Shown: positions 47,734 to 55,664 of the stretch, piece after piece | How positions within the stretch are numbered: position 1 is the first letter of the stretch | How the letters are laid out: each line of letters starts with the position of its first letter | From: Palsa-513 sp050010595 | GTDB taxonomy: Bacteria; Actinomycetota; Thermoleophilia; Solirubrobacterales; Solirubrobacteraceae | Assembly: GCA_050010595.1 (NCBI GenBank) | Contig: JBEKKS010000005.1 | Span: 248,001 to 312,000 of the forward strand | DNA: 64,000 nucleotides | Direction: 5' to 3' | Notes under the pieces: generated by a model | What the model was told of the DNA's origin: nothing | The model's input: the letters and a program-made list of their open reading frames with translations, nothing else | The model's database searches: none | Made by a program: the position numbers and the translations under genes

Positions 47734-48843
47734 ATGGTGCTGCGACTCGCCGCGGTCCTCGCATTCGGCGCGCTGATGCCGCTGGGCCATGGCCAGCAGC
47801 CGGCACCGAGCCTGTTCGGGATCAATACCGGGACCTATGACACAAGTCAGGCGCGGCTCGAGCGCGATTTGCCGGAGGCTGTAGCGCTCGGCGCTCGCTG
47901 GGTTCACTTCACCGGCGACTCGCTGGTCTACGTCCACGGGCGGCCGAGCTTCGCCGAGCTCGACTCGGAGGTCAACGGCGCGCGCAAGCTGGGTCTCGGC
48001 GTGGTGCTCTCACTGGGCGGGATCCGCGCTGCCTGCTCGATCAGGCCGCTGCCTGCGGATCCGGCGCGCTGCCCGCCGACCAGCGCGCACGACCTGTCGG
48101 TCTACTCCGCCTACCTTGCCCGCCTGTTGCGCCATTTCGCGGGCCGCGTCCTCTACTACGAGTCGTGGGTCGAACCGAACCACACCTCGATGTGGGGCGG
48201 CCCGGTCAATCCCGCCCAGTACGCGACACTGCTCGCGACCGAGTACCGCGTCTTCCAGGCAACCGAACCGGCGGACCAGCTGATGTTCGCCGGTGTTGCC
48301 GACTTTGGGATCGAGACCGGGTCCTCGAGCGGCGAAGCGGTTCTGCCCTACACCGAGCAGGTGCTCGACGACCTCGACGGCCAGAAGGCGTTCGATCTCG
48401 TGGCGCTCCACGGCTACCGCTTCCCGCCTTCGCTCTCACCCGACGACCTCGGCTGGACGCTCTACCCGGCGAGCCCGGTCTGGCGCCAGGACACCTGGAC
48501 GACGCAGCTCGAGGCCTACGAGGCGGAGTTCACAGCACACGGCTACGGCGAGCCGCGCCTGTGGCTGACCGAGTTCGGCTGGCCCGGCAACACGACGCCG
48601 AGCGGCGACTACTTCCCGAGCCTGCAAGCGCAGGCGGCCGATGTCACGCAGGCCTACCAGGCACTCGAGAGCCCGGCACTGTCATTCGTGCAGGCCGCAT
48701 TCTGGTTCAACCAGCGCGACTACGAGCTCGGCGCCGCGAACCCGGACCCGGGCTTCTTCGCCCACTACGGCCTGCTGTTCAACGACTTCGCCCCAAAGCC
48801 CGCGGCGGCGGCGTTCGAGGAGGCTGCGGGGGCGGCTCGATAG
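47734..48843 (+). CDS. Secreted glycoside hydrolase-like protein (TIM barrel)
   Basis: A 369-aa protein with a short signal-like N-terminus (LRLAAVLAFGALMPLG). ESWVEPNH (near residue 145) fits the acid/base glutamate with N-E/E-P-N of clan GH-A barrels, and LTEFGWPGN (near 275) fits the nucleophile glutamate. AAFWFNQRDY and HYGLLF complete the barrel. It probably trims or cleaves the polysaccharide made here, but the substrate is unknown. The leaderless start would be GTG 47737. Confidence 0.8.
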   Translation: MVLRLAAVLAFGALMPLGHGQQPAPSLFGINTGTYDTSQARLERDLPEAVALGARWVHFTGDSLVYVHGRPSFAELDSEVNGARKLGLGVVLSLGGIRAACSIRPLPADPARCPPTSAHDLSVYSAYLARLLRHFAGRVLYYESWVEPNHTSMWGGPVNPAQYATLLATEYRVFQATEPADQLMFAGVADFGIETGSSSGEAVLPYTEQVLDDLDGQKAFDLVALHGYRFPPSLSPDDLGWTLYPASPVWRQDTWTTQLEAYEAEFTAHGYGEPRLWLTEFGWPGNTTPSGDYFPSLQAQAADVTQAYQALESPALSFVQAAFWFNQRDYELGAANPDPGFFAHYGLLFNDFAPKPAAAAFEEAAGAAR

Positions 48844-48877
48844 TTCGACCGCGTGCGGGTCCGGCGTCCTCGCGATG

Positions 48878-49267
48878 CTACGAGTCCGGCCAGTTGGCCT
48901 CGCCGCGGACGCCGTCGCCTTCGGGTGGCTTCGGCCCGCCGACGGCAATCAGGTCGAGGCCGTCGGGGCCGCTCTCGAAGGAACGCACTACCTCCGGGGC
49001 GACGCGCAGGACGTCCCACTCGCGCAGCTCGACGACCGCGCCGTCCAGCAGCGCGCGGCCCGATCCGGCGACCACGACATAGGCCTCCTCCTGCTCACGG
49101 TGGCTGTGGGCAAACGGGCTACGGTAGCTCGGCGCGTAGCGAACGCGGCTGATGCCGAGATCGCGCGAGTCGAGGTGCTTGCGCCCAAAGCGGAGATCGA
49201 TCCCCGTTGCGGCTCCGCTCCCCGACGGTTCGATCTCGGACAGGTTTACGAGCGTGTGGCTGGACAT
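48878..49267 (-). CDS. Cupin-domain protein
   Basis: A 129-aa single cupin: FAHSHREQEEAYVVVAGSG matches motif 1 (HxH...E...G) and GPDGLDLIAVGG the second half. The metal ligands H-x-H and E are visible. It may be a small isomerase or a binding protein. AAAGGAG lies 8 nt before the ATG at 49267. It is co-directional with and 10 bp after the MDR oxidoreductase. Confidence 0.85.
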   Translation of the reverse strand: MSSHTLVNLSEIEPSGSGAATGIDLRFGRKHLDSRDLGISRVRYAPSYRSPFAHSHREQEEAYVVVAGSGRALLDGAVVELREWDVLRVAPEVVRSFESGPDGLDLIAVGGPKPPEGDGVRGEANWPDS

Positions 49268-49277
49268 GCTGGCTCCT

Positions 49278-50195
49278 TTAGGGCAAGAGGACGATCTTGC
49301 CGCGGGTCGTGCGCTTGGCCAGCTCACGGTACGCCTCGCGCACCTCGGCCAGCGGAAACGTGCGCTCAATCGCGATCTCGAGCTTGCCGGCGGCGGAGAG
49401 ATCGACGAGCTCTTGCAGCGTCTCGACGTTCGAGACGCTACCGGTGCCCTCGCCGTGCACGCCGAGCCGCTCGATCGCCGCGAAGTCGGCGATCGTGTTG
49501 ATCCGTGCCGGTGCGACGCCAAGCTCGATCGCGAGATCGACGTAGCCGCCGCCGAAGGTGTCGATGAACGCATCGAGGCGTCCGTTTGTGGCCGCCAGGA
49601 TCCGCTCCTTCTGCCCCTCGCCGTAAGCGACCGGGATCACGCCCTTGTCGTGCAGCCAGGCGTGGTTGCGCTCGCTCGCGAGGCCAATCACGGTTGCTCC
49701 CTCCAGCCGTGCGAGCTGTACGGCGACCGAGCCGACGCCACCGGCGGCTGCCGACACTGCGACGACCTCGCCCGCCTGGAGATCGACGGCCTTGACACAC
49801 GCATATGCGGCGAACGGCGCGACGTGAAGCGATCCCGCGACCGCCCACGCCACGTCGGCGGGCTTGCGTACGAGCTGCGTGGCGGGGACCACGGCGAGCT
49901 CCGCGTGACTCGAGCGCGTATCGACCCAGCCGCAGACCTCCTGGCCGACCGCGAAGTCGCTGACGCCCTCGCCGAGCTCCTCGATCGTGCCTGCGAGATC
50001 GCTCCCTTCGCCGCAGGGAAGCTTCGTCGGCCACCGCGCTTCGAGCAGGCCCTCCCGGATCGAGCTCTCCCCCGGGTTGATCGACGCGGCCTTGACGGCG
50101 ACAAGCACCTCGCCTGGGCCGGGCACGGGCCGGTCGACCTCGCGCACTTCCAGCACCTCGGGCCCGCCGAAATGATCGAACTGAACTGCTTTCAC
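49278..50195 (-). CDS. Quinone-oxidoreductase-like MDR dehydrogenase
   Basis: A 305-aa NADPH-dependent oxidoreductase of the zinc-independent medium-chain family. MKAVQFDHFGGPEVLEVREV, PCGEGSDLAGTIEELG and the nucleotide-binding VSAAAGGVGSVAVQLARLEG are typical of QOR/crotonyl-type enzymes. The catalytic zinc cysteine is absent. A strong GGAGG sits 4 nt before the GTG. Not clearly linked to polysaccharide synthesis. Confidence 0.92.
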   Translation of the reverse strand: MKAVQFDHFGGPEVLEVREVDRPVPGPGEVLVAVKAASINPGESSIREGLLEARWPTKLPCGEGSDLAGTIEELGEGVSDFAVGQEVCGWVDTRSSHAELAVVPATQLVRKPADVAWAVAGSLHVAPFAAYACVKAVDLQAGEVVAVSAAAGGVGSVAVQLARLEGATVIGLASERNHAWLHDKGVIPVAYGEGQKERILAATNGRLDAFIDTFGGGYVDLAIELGVAPARINTIADFAAIERLGVHGEGTGSVSNVETLQELVDLSAAGKLEIAIERTFPLAEVREAYRELAKRTTRGKIVLLP

Positions 50196-50267
50196 GTTTC
50201 CTCCAAGCGCTGGTAACCGGGCTGGCTGGGCGCACGGACGCCCGTGACGGAGCTTAGCCTCCGGCCG

Positions 50268-51212
50268 TCACGGGCCCTCGAGCTTCACGCGCTCGTTGCG
50301 CGCCGCTGCGGCCTCGCGCAGCCCTTCGCCGCGACTCGGCCAGAGCGCCGCCGTGACGTCACGGCGGTAGCGCCGCCACTGCGCCCTGCGCAGCGCAAGC
50401 GCAACGATCATGCGCACGAAGTAGCTCCAAGCGGTCAAGCAGCGGACCATGGCCGCCGCCGGGCGGCCGTGATGCTTGCGCATGTAGCGATCACGCCCCC
50501 GCGCGAGCTCGACGACGCGCCGCTCGGGAACCGTGTCGCTGGACAGCTGCTCGTGGTGGACCGCGACGGCCTCTGGCACATACAGCGTGTGCCAGCCGGC
50601 GTCGGCGAGCCGCTTCTGGAAGTCGACCTCGTCCGAGTAGACGAAGAAGTCGCCGTCCATCCAGCCGATCTGCTCCGCCGCCTCGCGCCGCACGAGCAGC
50701 GCCGCCGACTGGCCCCAGTCGACGCGCCGCACGCGCGAGCCCTTGCTCTGCACGACGAACAGGCGGTGCAGGAATAGCGCTTGCACCAGCGCCGTCCCGA
50801 CGCCGGGGAAGCGCCAGGCGGAAGGCTGGACGGCGCCGCCGGGCCGCTTCAGCACGCCGACCGCACAAGCGGCCCGCGGGTCGGCTTCGAGCGCCTCATG
50901 CAGCGCCCTCGTCGCGCCCTCCAGTAGCTCCGAGTCCTCATTCAGCAGCAGGCAGTAGCGCCCCCGCGAGCGCTCCATCAGCTCGCTGTCGTTGACGGCC
51001 TTGGACCGCCGCTCCGCAATCTCAATCAGCCCAATGTCGCCGCTCAGCGCGCGCACCGCATCAGCTGAGCCGTCATCGGACCCGTTGTCGAGCACCAGCA
51101 CCTCGGTCTCGACCGGCAAGCGCCCCCTCTCGGCCGCGATGGCGGCGATGCTGCGCAGCAGCAGCGACCGGCCATCGCTGTTGCACACGCAGAAGGTGAT
51201 CTCGACTGCCAT
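50268..51212 (-). CDS. Family 2 glycosyltransferase
   Basis: A 314-aa GT-A enzyme: MAVEITFCVCNSDG, LVLDNGSDDGSADAV (nucleotide-sugar binding), then CLLLNEDSELLEGATRA at the DxD position (here EDS), and FFVYSDEVDFQKRLADAGWH with the acceptor-binding ED-type segment. Resembles rhamnosyltransferase-type GT2 enzymes. The ATG at 51212 is separated by only 18 bp from the divergent GTG at 51231. Confidence 0.9.
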   Translation of the reverse strand: MAVEITFCVCNSDGRSLLLRSIAAIAAERGRLPVETEVLVLDNGSDDGSADAVRALSGDIGLIEIAERRSKAVNDSELMERSRGRYCLLLNEDSELLEGATRALHEALEADPRAACAVGVLKRPGGAVQPSAWRFPGVGTALVQALFLHRLFVVQSKGSRVRRVDWGQSAALLVRREAAEQIGWMDGDFFVYSDEVDFQKRLADAGWHTLYVPEAVAVHHEQLSSDTVPERRVVELARGRDRYMRKHHGRPAAAMVRCLTAWSYFVRMIVALALRRAQWRRYRRDVTAALWPSRGEGLREAAAARNERVKLEGP

Positions 51213-51230
51213 GCCCGTATTGTCGAGCCT
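51213..51230. promoter_or_regulatory. 18-bp divergent promoter with two leaderless -10 elements
   Basis: On the plus strand TATTGT (51218-51223) ends 7 nt before GTG 51231. On the minus strand GACAAT (51224-51219) ends 6 nt before ATG 51212. The two -10-like hexamers overlap, so polymerases firing outward would start at the two start codons. Confidence 0.5.
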
Positions 51231-52295
51231 GTGAAGGTCCACGTCGTCGACCCCCCCGCCTACACGCCGCCCTACGACCACGCACTCGTCGCCGGCCTCG
51301 CCGCCTGCGGCGTCGACGCCCAGCTCCTCACCGCGCCTTTTCGCCATGGTGAGCCGCCGCCCCCCGCCAACTACGCACGCCGTGAGGTCTTCTACCGACA
51401 TGGCAGCTCTCGCGCTGCCCGCCTTGCCCAACACGTCCCCGACATGCTGCGCTACCGGCGCACGGCCCGCGAGGCGGACGTTGTCCACTTCCAGTGGCTA
51501 ACGATCCCTGAGATCGACGTCCACCTGCTGCCGCGCGGGCGCCCGCTCATCTTCACAGCCCACGACGTCCTCCCGCGCGAGCGCGTCGCCGGCTCGCACG
51601 CGGCACAGCGCCGCCTGCTCGAGCGCTTCGACGCGGTGATCGTCCACTCCCAGTCGGGCCGCGAGCGCTTGATCGCGGAGGCGGGTCTCGAACCGGACCG
51701 CATCCACGTCATTCCCCACGGCGCCTTCAGCCATCTCGCCGAGCTCCCGCAAGCCCCGCTCCCACCCGAGCTCCCGGACACCGATCTCCCGGTCGTGCTC
51801 GACTTCGGCCTGATCCGCCCCTACAAGGGCCTCGACGTCCTCCTCGAGGCCTGGAGCGGAATCGAGGACGCCCAGCTGTGGGTCGTCGGTCGCCCCCGCT
51901 TCGACATCGGCAAGCTCCGCGCAGCCGCCGGGCCCTCCGTCCACTTCGTCCCGCGCTTCGTCAGCGACCTCGAGCTGGCCGCCTGCTTCCGTCGCGCCGA
52001 CCTCGTTGTCCTGCCCTACCGAGAGTCCGAGCAGTCAGGCGTCCTCGCCACCGCCCTCGCCTTCGCCAAGCCGATCCTCGCAACGGCCGTCGGCGGCTTC
52101 CCCGAGCTCGCCCCAGCAATCCAGCTCGTCGCGCCAAACGACGCGGCAGCGCTCCAAGCTGGCATCACCACGCTCCTAGCCGACGAGACCGCCCGCCTGA
52201 AGCTGGCAGCCGCCTCCGGGAAGCTCGCCCACACCAAGCTCTCGTGGGAGAGCGTCGCCCGCGCCACCCGAGCGCTCTACGAGGCGACCTACTGA
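51231..52295 (+). CDS. Family 4 glycosyltransferase
   Basis: A 354-aa GT-B enzyme. An N-terminal acceptor domain (MKVHVVDPPAYTPPYDHALV, FHFQWL-like VVHFQWLTIPEID) is followed by the donor domain with VLDFGLIRPYKGLDVLLEAW, VVLPYRESEQSGVLATALAF (the E-x7-E region) and AVGGFPELAPAI. It transfers a sugar to the growing glycan on the cytoplasmic face. It overlaps the convergent DsbA-like gene by 7 bp. Confidence 0.92.
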   Translation: MKVHVVDPPAYTPPYDHALVAGLAACGVDAQLLTAPFRHGEPPPPANYARREVFYRHGSSRAARLAQHVPDMLRYRRTAREADVVHFQWLTIPEIDVHLLPRGRPLIFTAHDVLPRERVAGSHAAQRRLLERFDAVIVHSQSGRERLIAEAGLEPDRIHVIPHGAFSHLAELPQAPLPPELPDTDLPVVLDFGLIRPYKGLDVLLEAWSGIEDAQLWVVGRPRFDIGKLRAAAGPSVHFVPRFVSDLELAACFRRADLVVLPYRESEQSGVLATALAFAKPILATAVGGFPELAPAIQLVAPNDAAALQAGITTLLADETARLKLAAASGKLAHTKLSWESVARATRALYEATY

Positions 52296-53155
52296 ACTTG
52301 CGAGACCAGCCCGGCGAGCTGCGAGTAAGTCGGTACGGCGGACTCCTGCCCGTTGGCGTCCCAGGTGACGCTCCCCTTTGCGCCACTCACGATCAGCGTC
52401 GGCGTACCGCGAGGCGCCTGTGTCTTGGCTGCCGCGAGGTCCGCGTTGGTCTGCCTGACGAGCGTCGGGTTGGTGAGGTTCGACTGCCACTGGACGAGGT
52501 TGAGGCCCTTGATCTGCTCGGCACGGTTTTGCATGTAGGCGCTGTTGACGTATGCGACGTCCTCAGCGTCCTGCCCGTTGATCGTCTGCGGCTGCTCGTC
52601 GTACATGAGCAGGATGTAGTACCAGGCCTTGTTTTGCAGGCCGGCAGCAAGCGCTGCCGTCTGGCTCGTGACCCAGGCGTTCTGGTTCGCGAATGAGCTC
52701 GCGGTGTCGTCGGCGCGGTAGACGAGCTTGACCGTGCCGGCCCGAACCTCGGTCGAAATCACTTGCGGCTCGGTCGCGAGGGCGTAGTCGTCGCAGGTCG
52801 GGCAGACGAAGTCGAGGTACTCGGTGATCGTGACCGGCGCGTCCGGGTTGCCGAGGACGTTGCCGTGCTCGGGGAGCCCGGCGAGCAGGGTGTCGGTAAG
52901 CGAGACGGCCTGCTTCGGGCTGTAGTACGCGCCGTCGACCTTTTGGCTGGGGAGCCCCTTCGACGTTAGCGCCTTCAGGCTGCCGCCGCCCGAGCTGCTG
53001 ACGACGACCACGACGACGATCGCGGCGATCACGATCGCGACCACGCCGCCGAGCATGAAGAGGCGGTTGCGGCGGGCATGCTGGGCCTTCAGCTGCGCGA
53101 CTGCCTGCTCGCGCGCGCGGCGGGCCGCCTCCTTCTGTTCGCGTCGACTTGCCAC
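52289..53155 (-). CDS. Membrane-anchored DsbA-like thiol-disulfide oxidoreductase
   Basis: A 288-aa protein. A basic helical N-terminus (residues 1-30), a membrane helix (~33-52) and a thioredoxin-fold DsbA domain follow. NAPVTITEYLDFVCPTCDDY-like sequence places the CPTC active site near residue 128; GTPTLIVSGAKG carries the cis-Pro loop (GTPT). It should oxidise exported proteins. A VKOR that could re-oxidise it is 2 kb away. The GTG at 53155 is chosen because TAGACT lies 7 nt upstream. Confidence 0.88.
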   Translation of the reverse strand: MASRREQKEAARRAREQAVAQLKAQHARRNRLFMLGGVVAIVIAAIVVVVVVSSSGGGSLKALTSKGLPSQKVDGAYYSPKQAVSLTDTLLAGLPEHGNVLGNPDAPVTITEYLDFVCPTCDDYALATEPQVISTEVRAGTVKLVYRADDTASSFANQNAWVTSQTAALAAGLQNKAWYYILLMYDEQPQTINGQDAEDVAYVNSAYMQNRAEQIKGLNLVQWQSNLTNPTLVRQTNADLAAAKTQAPRGTPTLIVSGAKGSVTWDANGQESAVPTYSQLAGLVSQVQ

Positions 53156-53162
53156 GTCCCGC

Positions 53163-53168
53163 AGTCTA
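53163..53168 (-). promoter_or_regulatory. Possible leaderless -10 (TAGACT) for the DsbA-like gene
   Basis: TAGACT on the minus strand ends 7 nt before the GTG at 53155. Confidence 0.5.
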
Positions 53169-53227
53169 TTGATCCAGCTTTGCAGCAGATAAGCAGCTAA
53201 TCGCTCACCGCTTCCGTGAAAGTCCGC

Positions 53228-53233
53228 GAGAAT
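53228..53233 (+). promoter_or_regulatory. Possible leaderless -10 (GAGAAT) for the GT2 gene
   Basis: GAGAAT ends 7 nt before the GTG at 53241. The same hexamer precedes the GNAT gene. Confidence 0.35.
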
Positions 53234-53240
53234 CGGGTGC

Positions 53241-54377
53241 GTGACAGCCGTCGCGGCCATCTTCTGGGTTTCGCTTGGCCTGATCGTCTATGCGCAGCTC
53301 GGCTACCCGCTCCTGCTCGTGGTTCTCGCGCGCTTCGTCCCGATGCGGGCGGGTGCCGCCAAGGACTGGGAGCCCGTCGTGTCGCTCGTCGTCGCCGCCC
53401 ACAACGAGGAATCCGTGATCGGGGCAAAGGTCGCGAACGTGCTTGCGCTCGAGTGGCCGCGCGAGCGGCTCGAGCTGATCGTCGTGGCGGACGGTTGCAC
53501 CGACGCGACCGTCGCGCGTGCGCGCGAAGCGGGCGCCGACCAGGCGCTCGACCTCGCCCGAATCGGGAAAATCCCGGCGCTCGACGCCGGCGTGCGTGCC
53601 TCGCGCGGAGATCTGCTGGTCTTCTCGGACGCGAATGTCCTGCTCGCGCGCGACGCGCTCGCTCAGCTCGTCCGGGTCTTCGCCGATCCGGCGGTCGGCT
53701 ACGCCTGCGGGCAGATCAGCTTCCGTCAGGCGGGCGAGGGGCCGGCTGCCGACAACCAGGAGGGCCTCTACTGGCGCTACGAGATGGCGGTCCGCACGCT
53801 CGAGTCGCGTGTGCGCTCGGTGACCGCCGGCAACGGCGGCCTGCACGCCGTCCGCGCCAGTGCCTACGTCGAGATCGATCCGCGCATGGACCACGACATC
53901 TACCTGCCGTTCCACATGGTCAAGCGCGGCCTGCGCGCCGTCTATGCGCCGGCCGCGACCGGTCTCGAGAAGATGGTCCCTTCGATCGACGGCGAGTTCG
54001 CGCGCAAGCGCCGCTTCATGAGCCACGTCTGGGTCACCGTCCTGCGCGGCGGCATGCTCTCACCGCGCGGCTACGGGCTGCGCTACGGCCTGATGATCCT
54101 GAGCCACCGCGTGCTGCGCTACAGCGCCTGGGCGCTACATATCGCGGCGCTCGTTACGAACGCCCTGCTACTTGGTCGCGGCCTCGTCTATGACGCCTGC
54201 TTCGGCGCGCAGCTCGCGCTATATCTCGCGGCCGCGCTCGGCGGCGCCGTGCGGCTGCGCCCGTTCCTCGTCGCGCGCTACTACGTGGCGATGAACGCCT
54301 CAATCGCGCTCGGGCTCTGGGACTACCTACGCGCGCCGACGCCGACCTACTGGGAGACGCCCGAGGGCACCCGATGA
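53241..54377 (+). CDS. Membrane-associated family 2 glycosyltransferase
   Basis: A 378-aa processive-type GT2. A membrane helix (~5-27) precedes the GT-A domain: VSLVVAAHNEESVIGAKV, VVADGCTDATVA, LLVFSDANVL (DxD-like) and the acceptor region EIDPRMDHDIYLPFHMV. C-terminal hydrophobic helices (~285-370) follow. Similar enzymes build exopolysaccharides. GTG start at 53241; the stop overlaps the next ATG (ATGA). Confidence 0.9.
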   Translation: MTAVAAIFWVSLGLIVYAQLGYPLLLVVLARFVPMRAGAAKDWEPVVSLVVAAHNEESVIGAKVANVLALEWPRERLELIVVADGCTDATVARAREAGADQALDLARIGKIPALDAGVRASRGDLLVFSDANVLLARDALAQLVRVFADPAVGYACGQISFRQAGEGPAADNQEGLYWRYEMAVRTLESRVRSVTAGNGGLHAVRASAYVEIDPRMDHDIYLPFHMVKRGLRAVYAPAATGLEKMVPSIDGEFARKRRFMSHVWVTVLRGGMLSPRGYGLRYGLMILSHRVLRYSAWALHIAALVTNALLLGRGLVYDACFGAQLALYLAAALGGAVRLRPFLVARYYVAMNASIALGLWDYLRAPTPTYWETPEGTR

Positions 54378-55039
54378 TCCGCCGCGCGATCGACATCGTT
54401 GTCGCCGGCGGCGTGCTGGCGCTCGCCTCGCCGCTGATCGCGCTCGCCGCTGTCGCGATCAAGCTGACCTCGCCGGGCCCCGTCATCTACCGCCAGCGCC
54501 GTGTCGGGCGCGGCGGCGAGGAGTTCGACGTGCTCAAGCTGCGCACGATGGTCGAGGGCGCCGAGCACCTCGGGGCTGGCCTGTGGGTCGACGAGGACGA
54601 TCCGCGGATCACGCGAGCGGGCGCGCTGCTGCGCCGAACCTCGCTCGACGAGCTGCCGAACCTTTGGAACGTGCTGCGCGGCGAGATGTCGCTGATCGGC
54701 CCGCGCCCGACGGTTCCCGAGCAGGTCGCCGTCTACACCGAGCGTCAGCGCGGCCGGCTCCAGATCCGGCCGGGGATCACCGGCTGGGCGCAGGTGAACG
54801 GCCGCGCGGCCCTCCCGTGGGGACAGCGGATCGAGCTCGACCTCTACTACATCGAGCATCGGTCGGCGCTCCTGGACTTGCGGATCGTCGCCCGCACCGT
54901 CCCGCTGCTGTTGCACGGCGGCGACCTCTATCGCGGCGAGACCGGCGGCTGGGACCTGCCGGCGCTGCCGGGCTACGACCCGCCGCCGGCGGGCGACGGC
55001 GCGCCACCGCCCAGCGACGAAGGACTGCCGCGCACGTAG
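54374..55039 (+). CDS. Initiating sugar-phosphate transferase (WcaJ/PglC family)
   Basis: A 221-aa bacterial sugar transferase. RRAIDIVVAGGVLALASPLI forms the membrane hairpin. KLTSPGPVIYRQRRVGRGG, KLRTMVEGAE, RRTSLDELPNLWNVLRGEM, IGPRPTVPEQ and RPGITGWAQVNGR are the family core. It moves a sugar phosphate onto undecaprenyl phosphate, the first committed step of the glycan. The C-terminus overlaps the convergent VKOR gene by 67 bp. Confidence 0.95.
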   Translation: MIRRAIDIVVAGGVLALASPLIALAAVAIKLTSPGPVIYRQRRVGRGGEEFDVLKLRTMVEGAEHLGAGLWVDEDDPRITRAGALLRRTSLDELPNLWNVLRGEMSLIGPRPTVPEQVAVYTERQRGRLQIRPGITGWAQVNGRAALPWGQRIELDLYYIEHRSALLDLRIVARTVPLLLHGGDLYRGETGGWDLPALPGYDPPPAGDGAPPPSDEGLPRT

Positions 55040-55437
55040 CGAACGACCGAGGCGATGAACAGCACCGTGACGATCCCCGCGCTCGAGAGGCACCACTCGC
55101 AGTACTCGTGCAGCGTGAACGCCTCGCGGTAGGTGAGATAACCACTGAAGGCGAAGCCGAAGAGGGTCAACCCGAGCGTCGCGAGCCGGACAGCGTCGCG
55201 ATCGGGTGCAAACAGGGTCGTAGTGATCGCGATGTAGCCGATCAGCCCGATCAGCGCGACCGGCACGCCGGCGATGTGGGAGTAGATCGATGTCTGCACG
55301 ACCTCGCAGGGATTGCCGTTCTGGCTGCAAGGAACGCTGATGCGGCCGTAGTGCAGGATCGTCAGGAACGTCGCGATTCCCGTGCCGATCACCGCCAGCA
55401 CCATCATCGCGCGACGCAGGACGAGATCGTTTCGCAT
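54973..55437 (-). CDS. Vitamin K epoxide reductase (VKOR) family protein
   Basis: A 154-aa membrane protein with about four helices. Loop cysteines CSQNGNPCEVV and the active-site CEWC (near residue 118) are the VKOR pattern. Bacterial VKORs re-oxidise DsbA-like proteins using quinone. The DsbA-like gene at 52289-53155 is the likely partner. The ATG at 55437 is chosen since TAACCT ends 8 nt upstream; a TTG three codons earlier is possible. Confidence 0.9.
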   Translation of the reverse strand: MRNDLVLRRAMMVLAVIGTGIATFLTILHYGRISVPCSQNGNPCEVVQTSIYSHIAGVPVALIGLIGYIAITTTLFAPDRDAVRLATLGLTLFGFAFSGYLTYREAFTLHEYCEWCLSSAGIVTVLFIASVVRYVRGSPSSLGGGAPSPAGGGS

Positions 55438-55445
55438 CGCGCGCA

Positions 55446-55451
55446 AGGTTA
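55446..55451 (-). promoter_or_regulatory. Possible leaderless -10 (TAACCT) for VKOR
   Basis: TAACCT on the minus strand ends 8 nt before the ATG at 55437 and overlaps the stop of the small upstream ORF. Confidence 0.4.
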
Positions 55452-55535
55452 GAGGGTCGCTCGCCCCCGGGCTGCGTCAGGTGGGCGGCAGGCACTGCGG
55501 CAGGCAGCCATCAGCTCGTTCAGTGCGGGGTTCAT
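55449..55535 (-). CDS. Candidate 28-aa cysteine-containing small protein
   Basis: ATG at 55535 with AGGAGA 7 nt upstream, ending at TAA 55449, just before VKOR on the same strand. It encodes MNPALNELMAACRSACRPPD plus a basic tail. The two cysteines (C-x3-C) and position next to a disulfide enzyme are suggestive. The good ribosome site is the main support. No recognised family. Confidence 0.4.
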   Translation of the reverse strand: MNPALNELMAACRSACRPPDAARGRATL

Positions 55536-55652
55536 CTGCGGTCTCCTCTCGCCTGTCTCGGACTCCGAGCTTGGCCTAAGACCGGCTCGGCTCCATCGGG
55601 CATGCGGATCCGATCCGGCGCGCCCGGACCTCGATTCCCGCTCCCGACCCCT

Positions 55653-55658
55653 TACGCT
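55653..55658 (+). promoter_or_regulatory. Possible leaderless -10 (TACGCT) for the DNA methyltransferase
   Basis: TACGCT ends 6 nt before the GTG at 55665. Confidence 0.35.
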
Positions 55659-55664
55659 CGTCGC

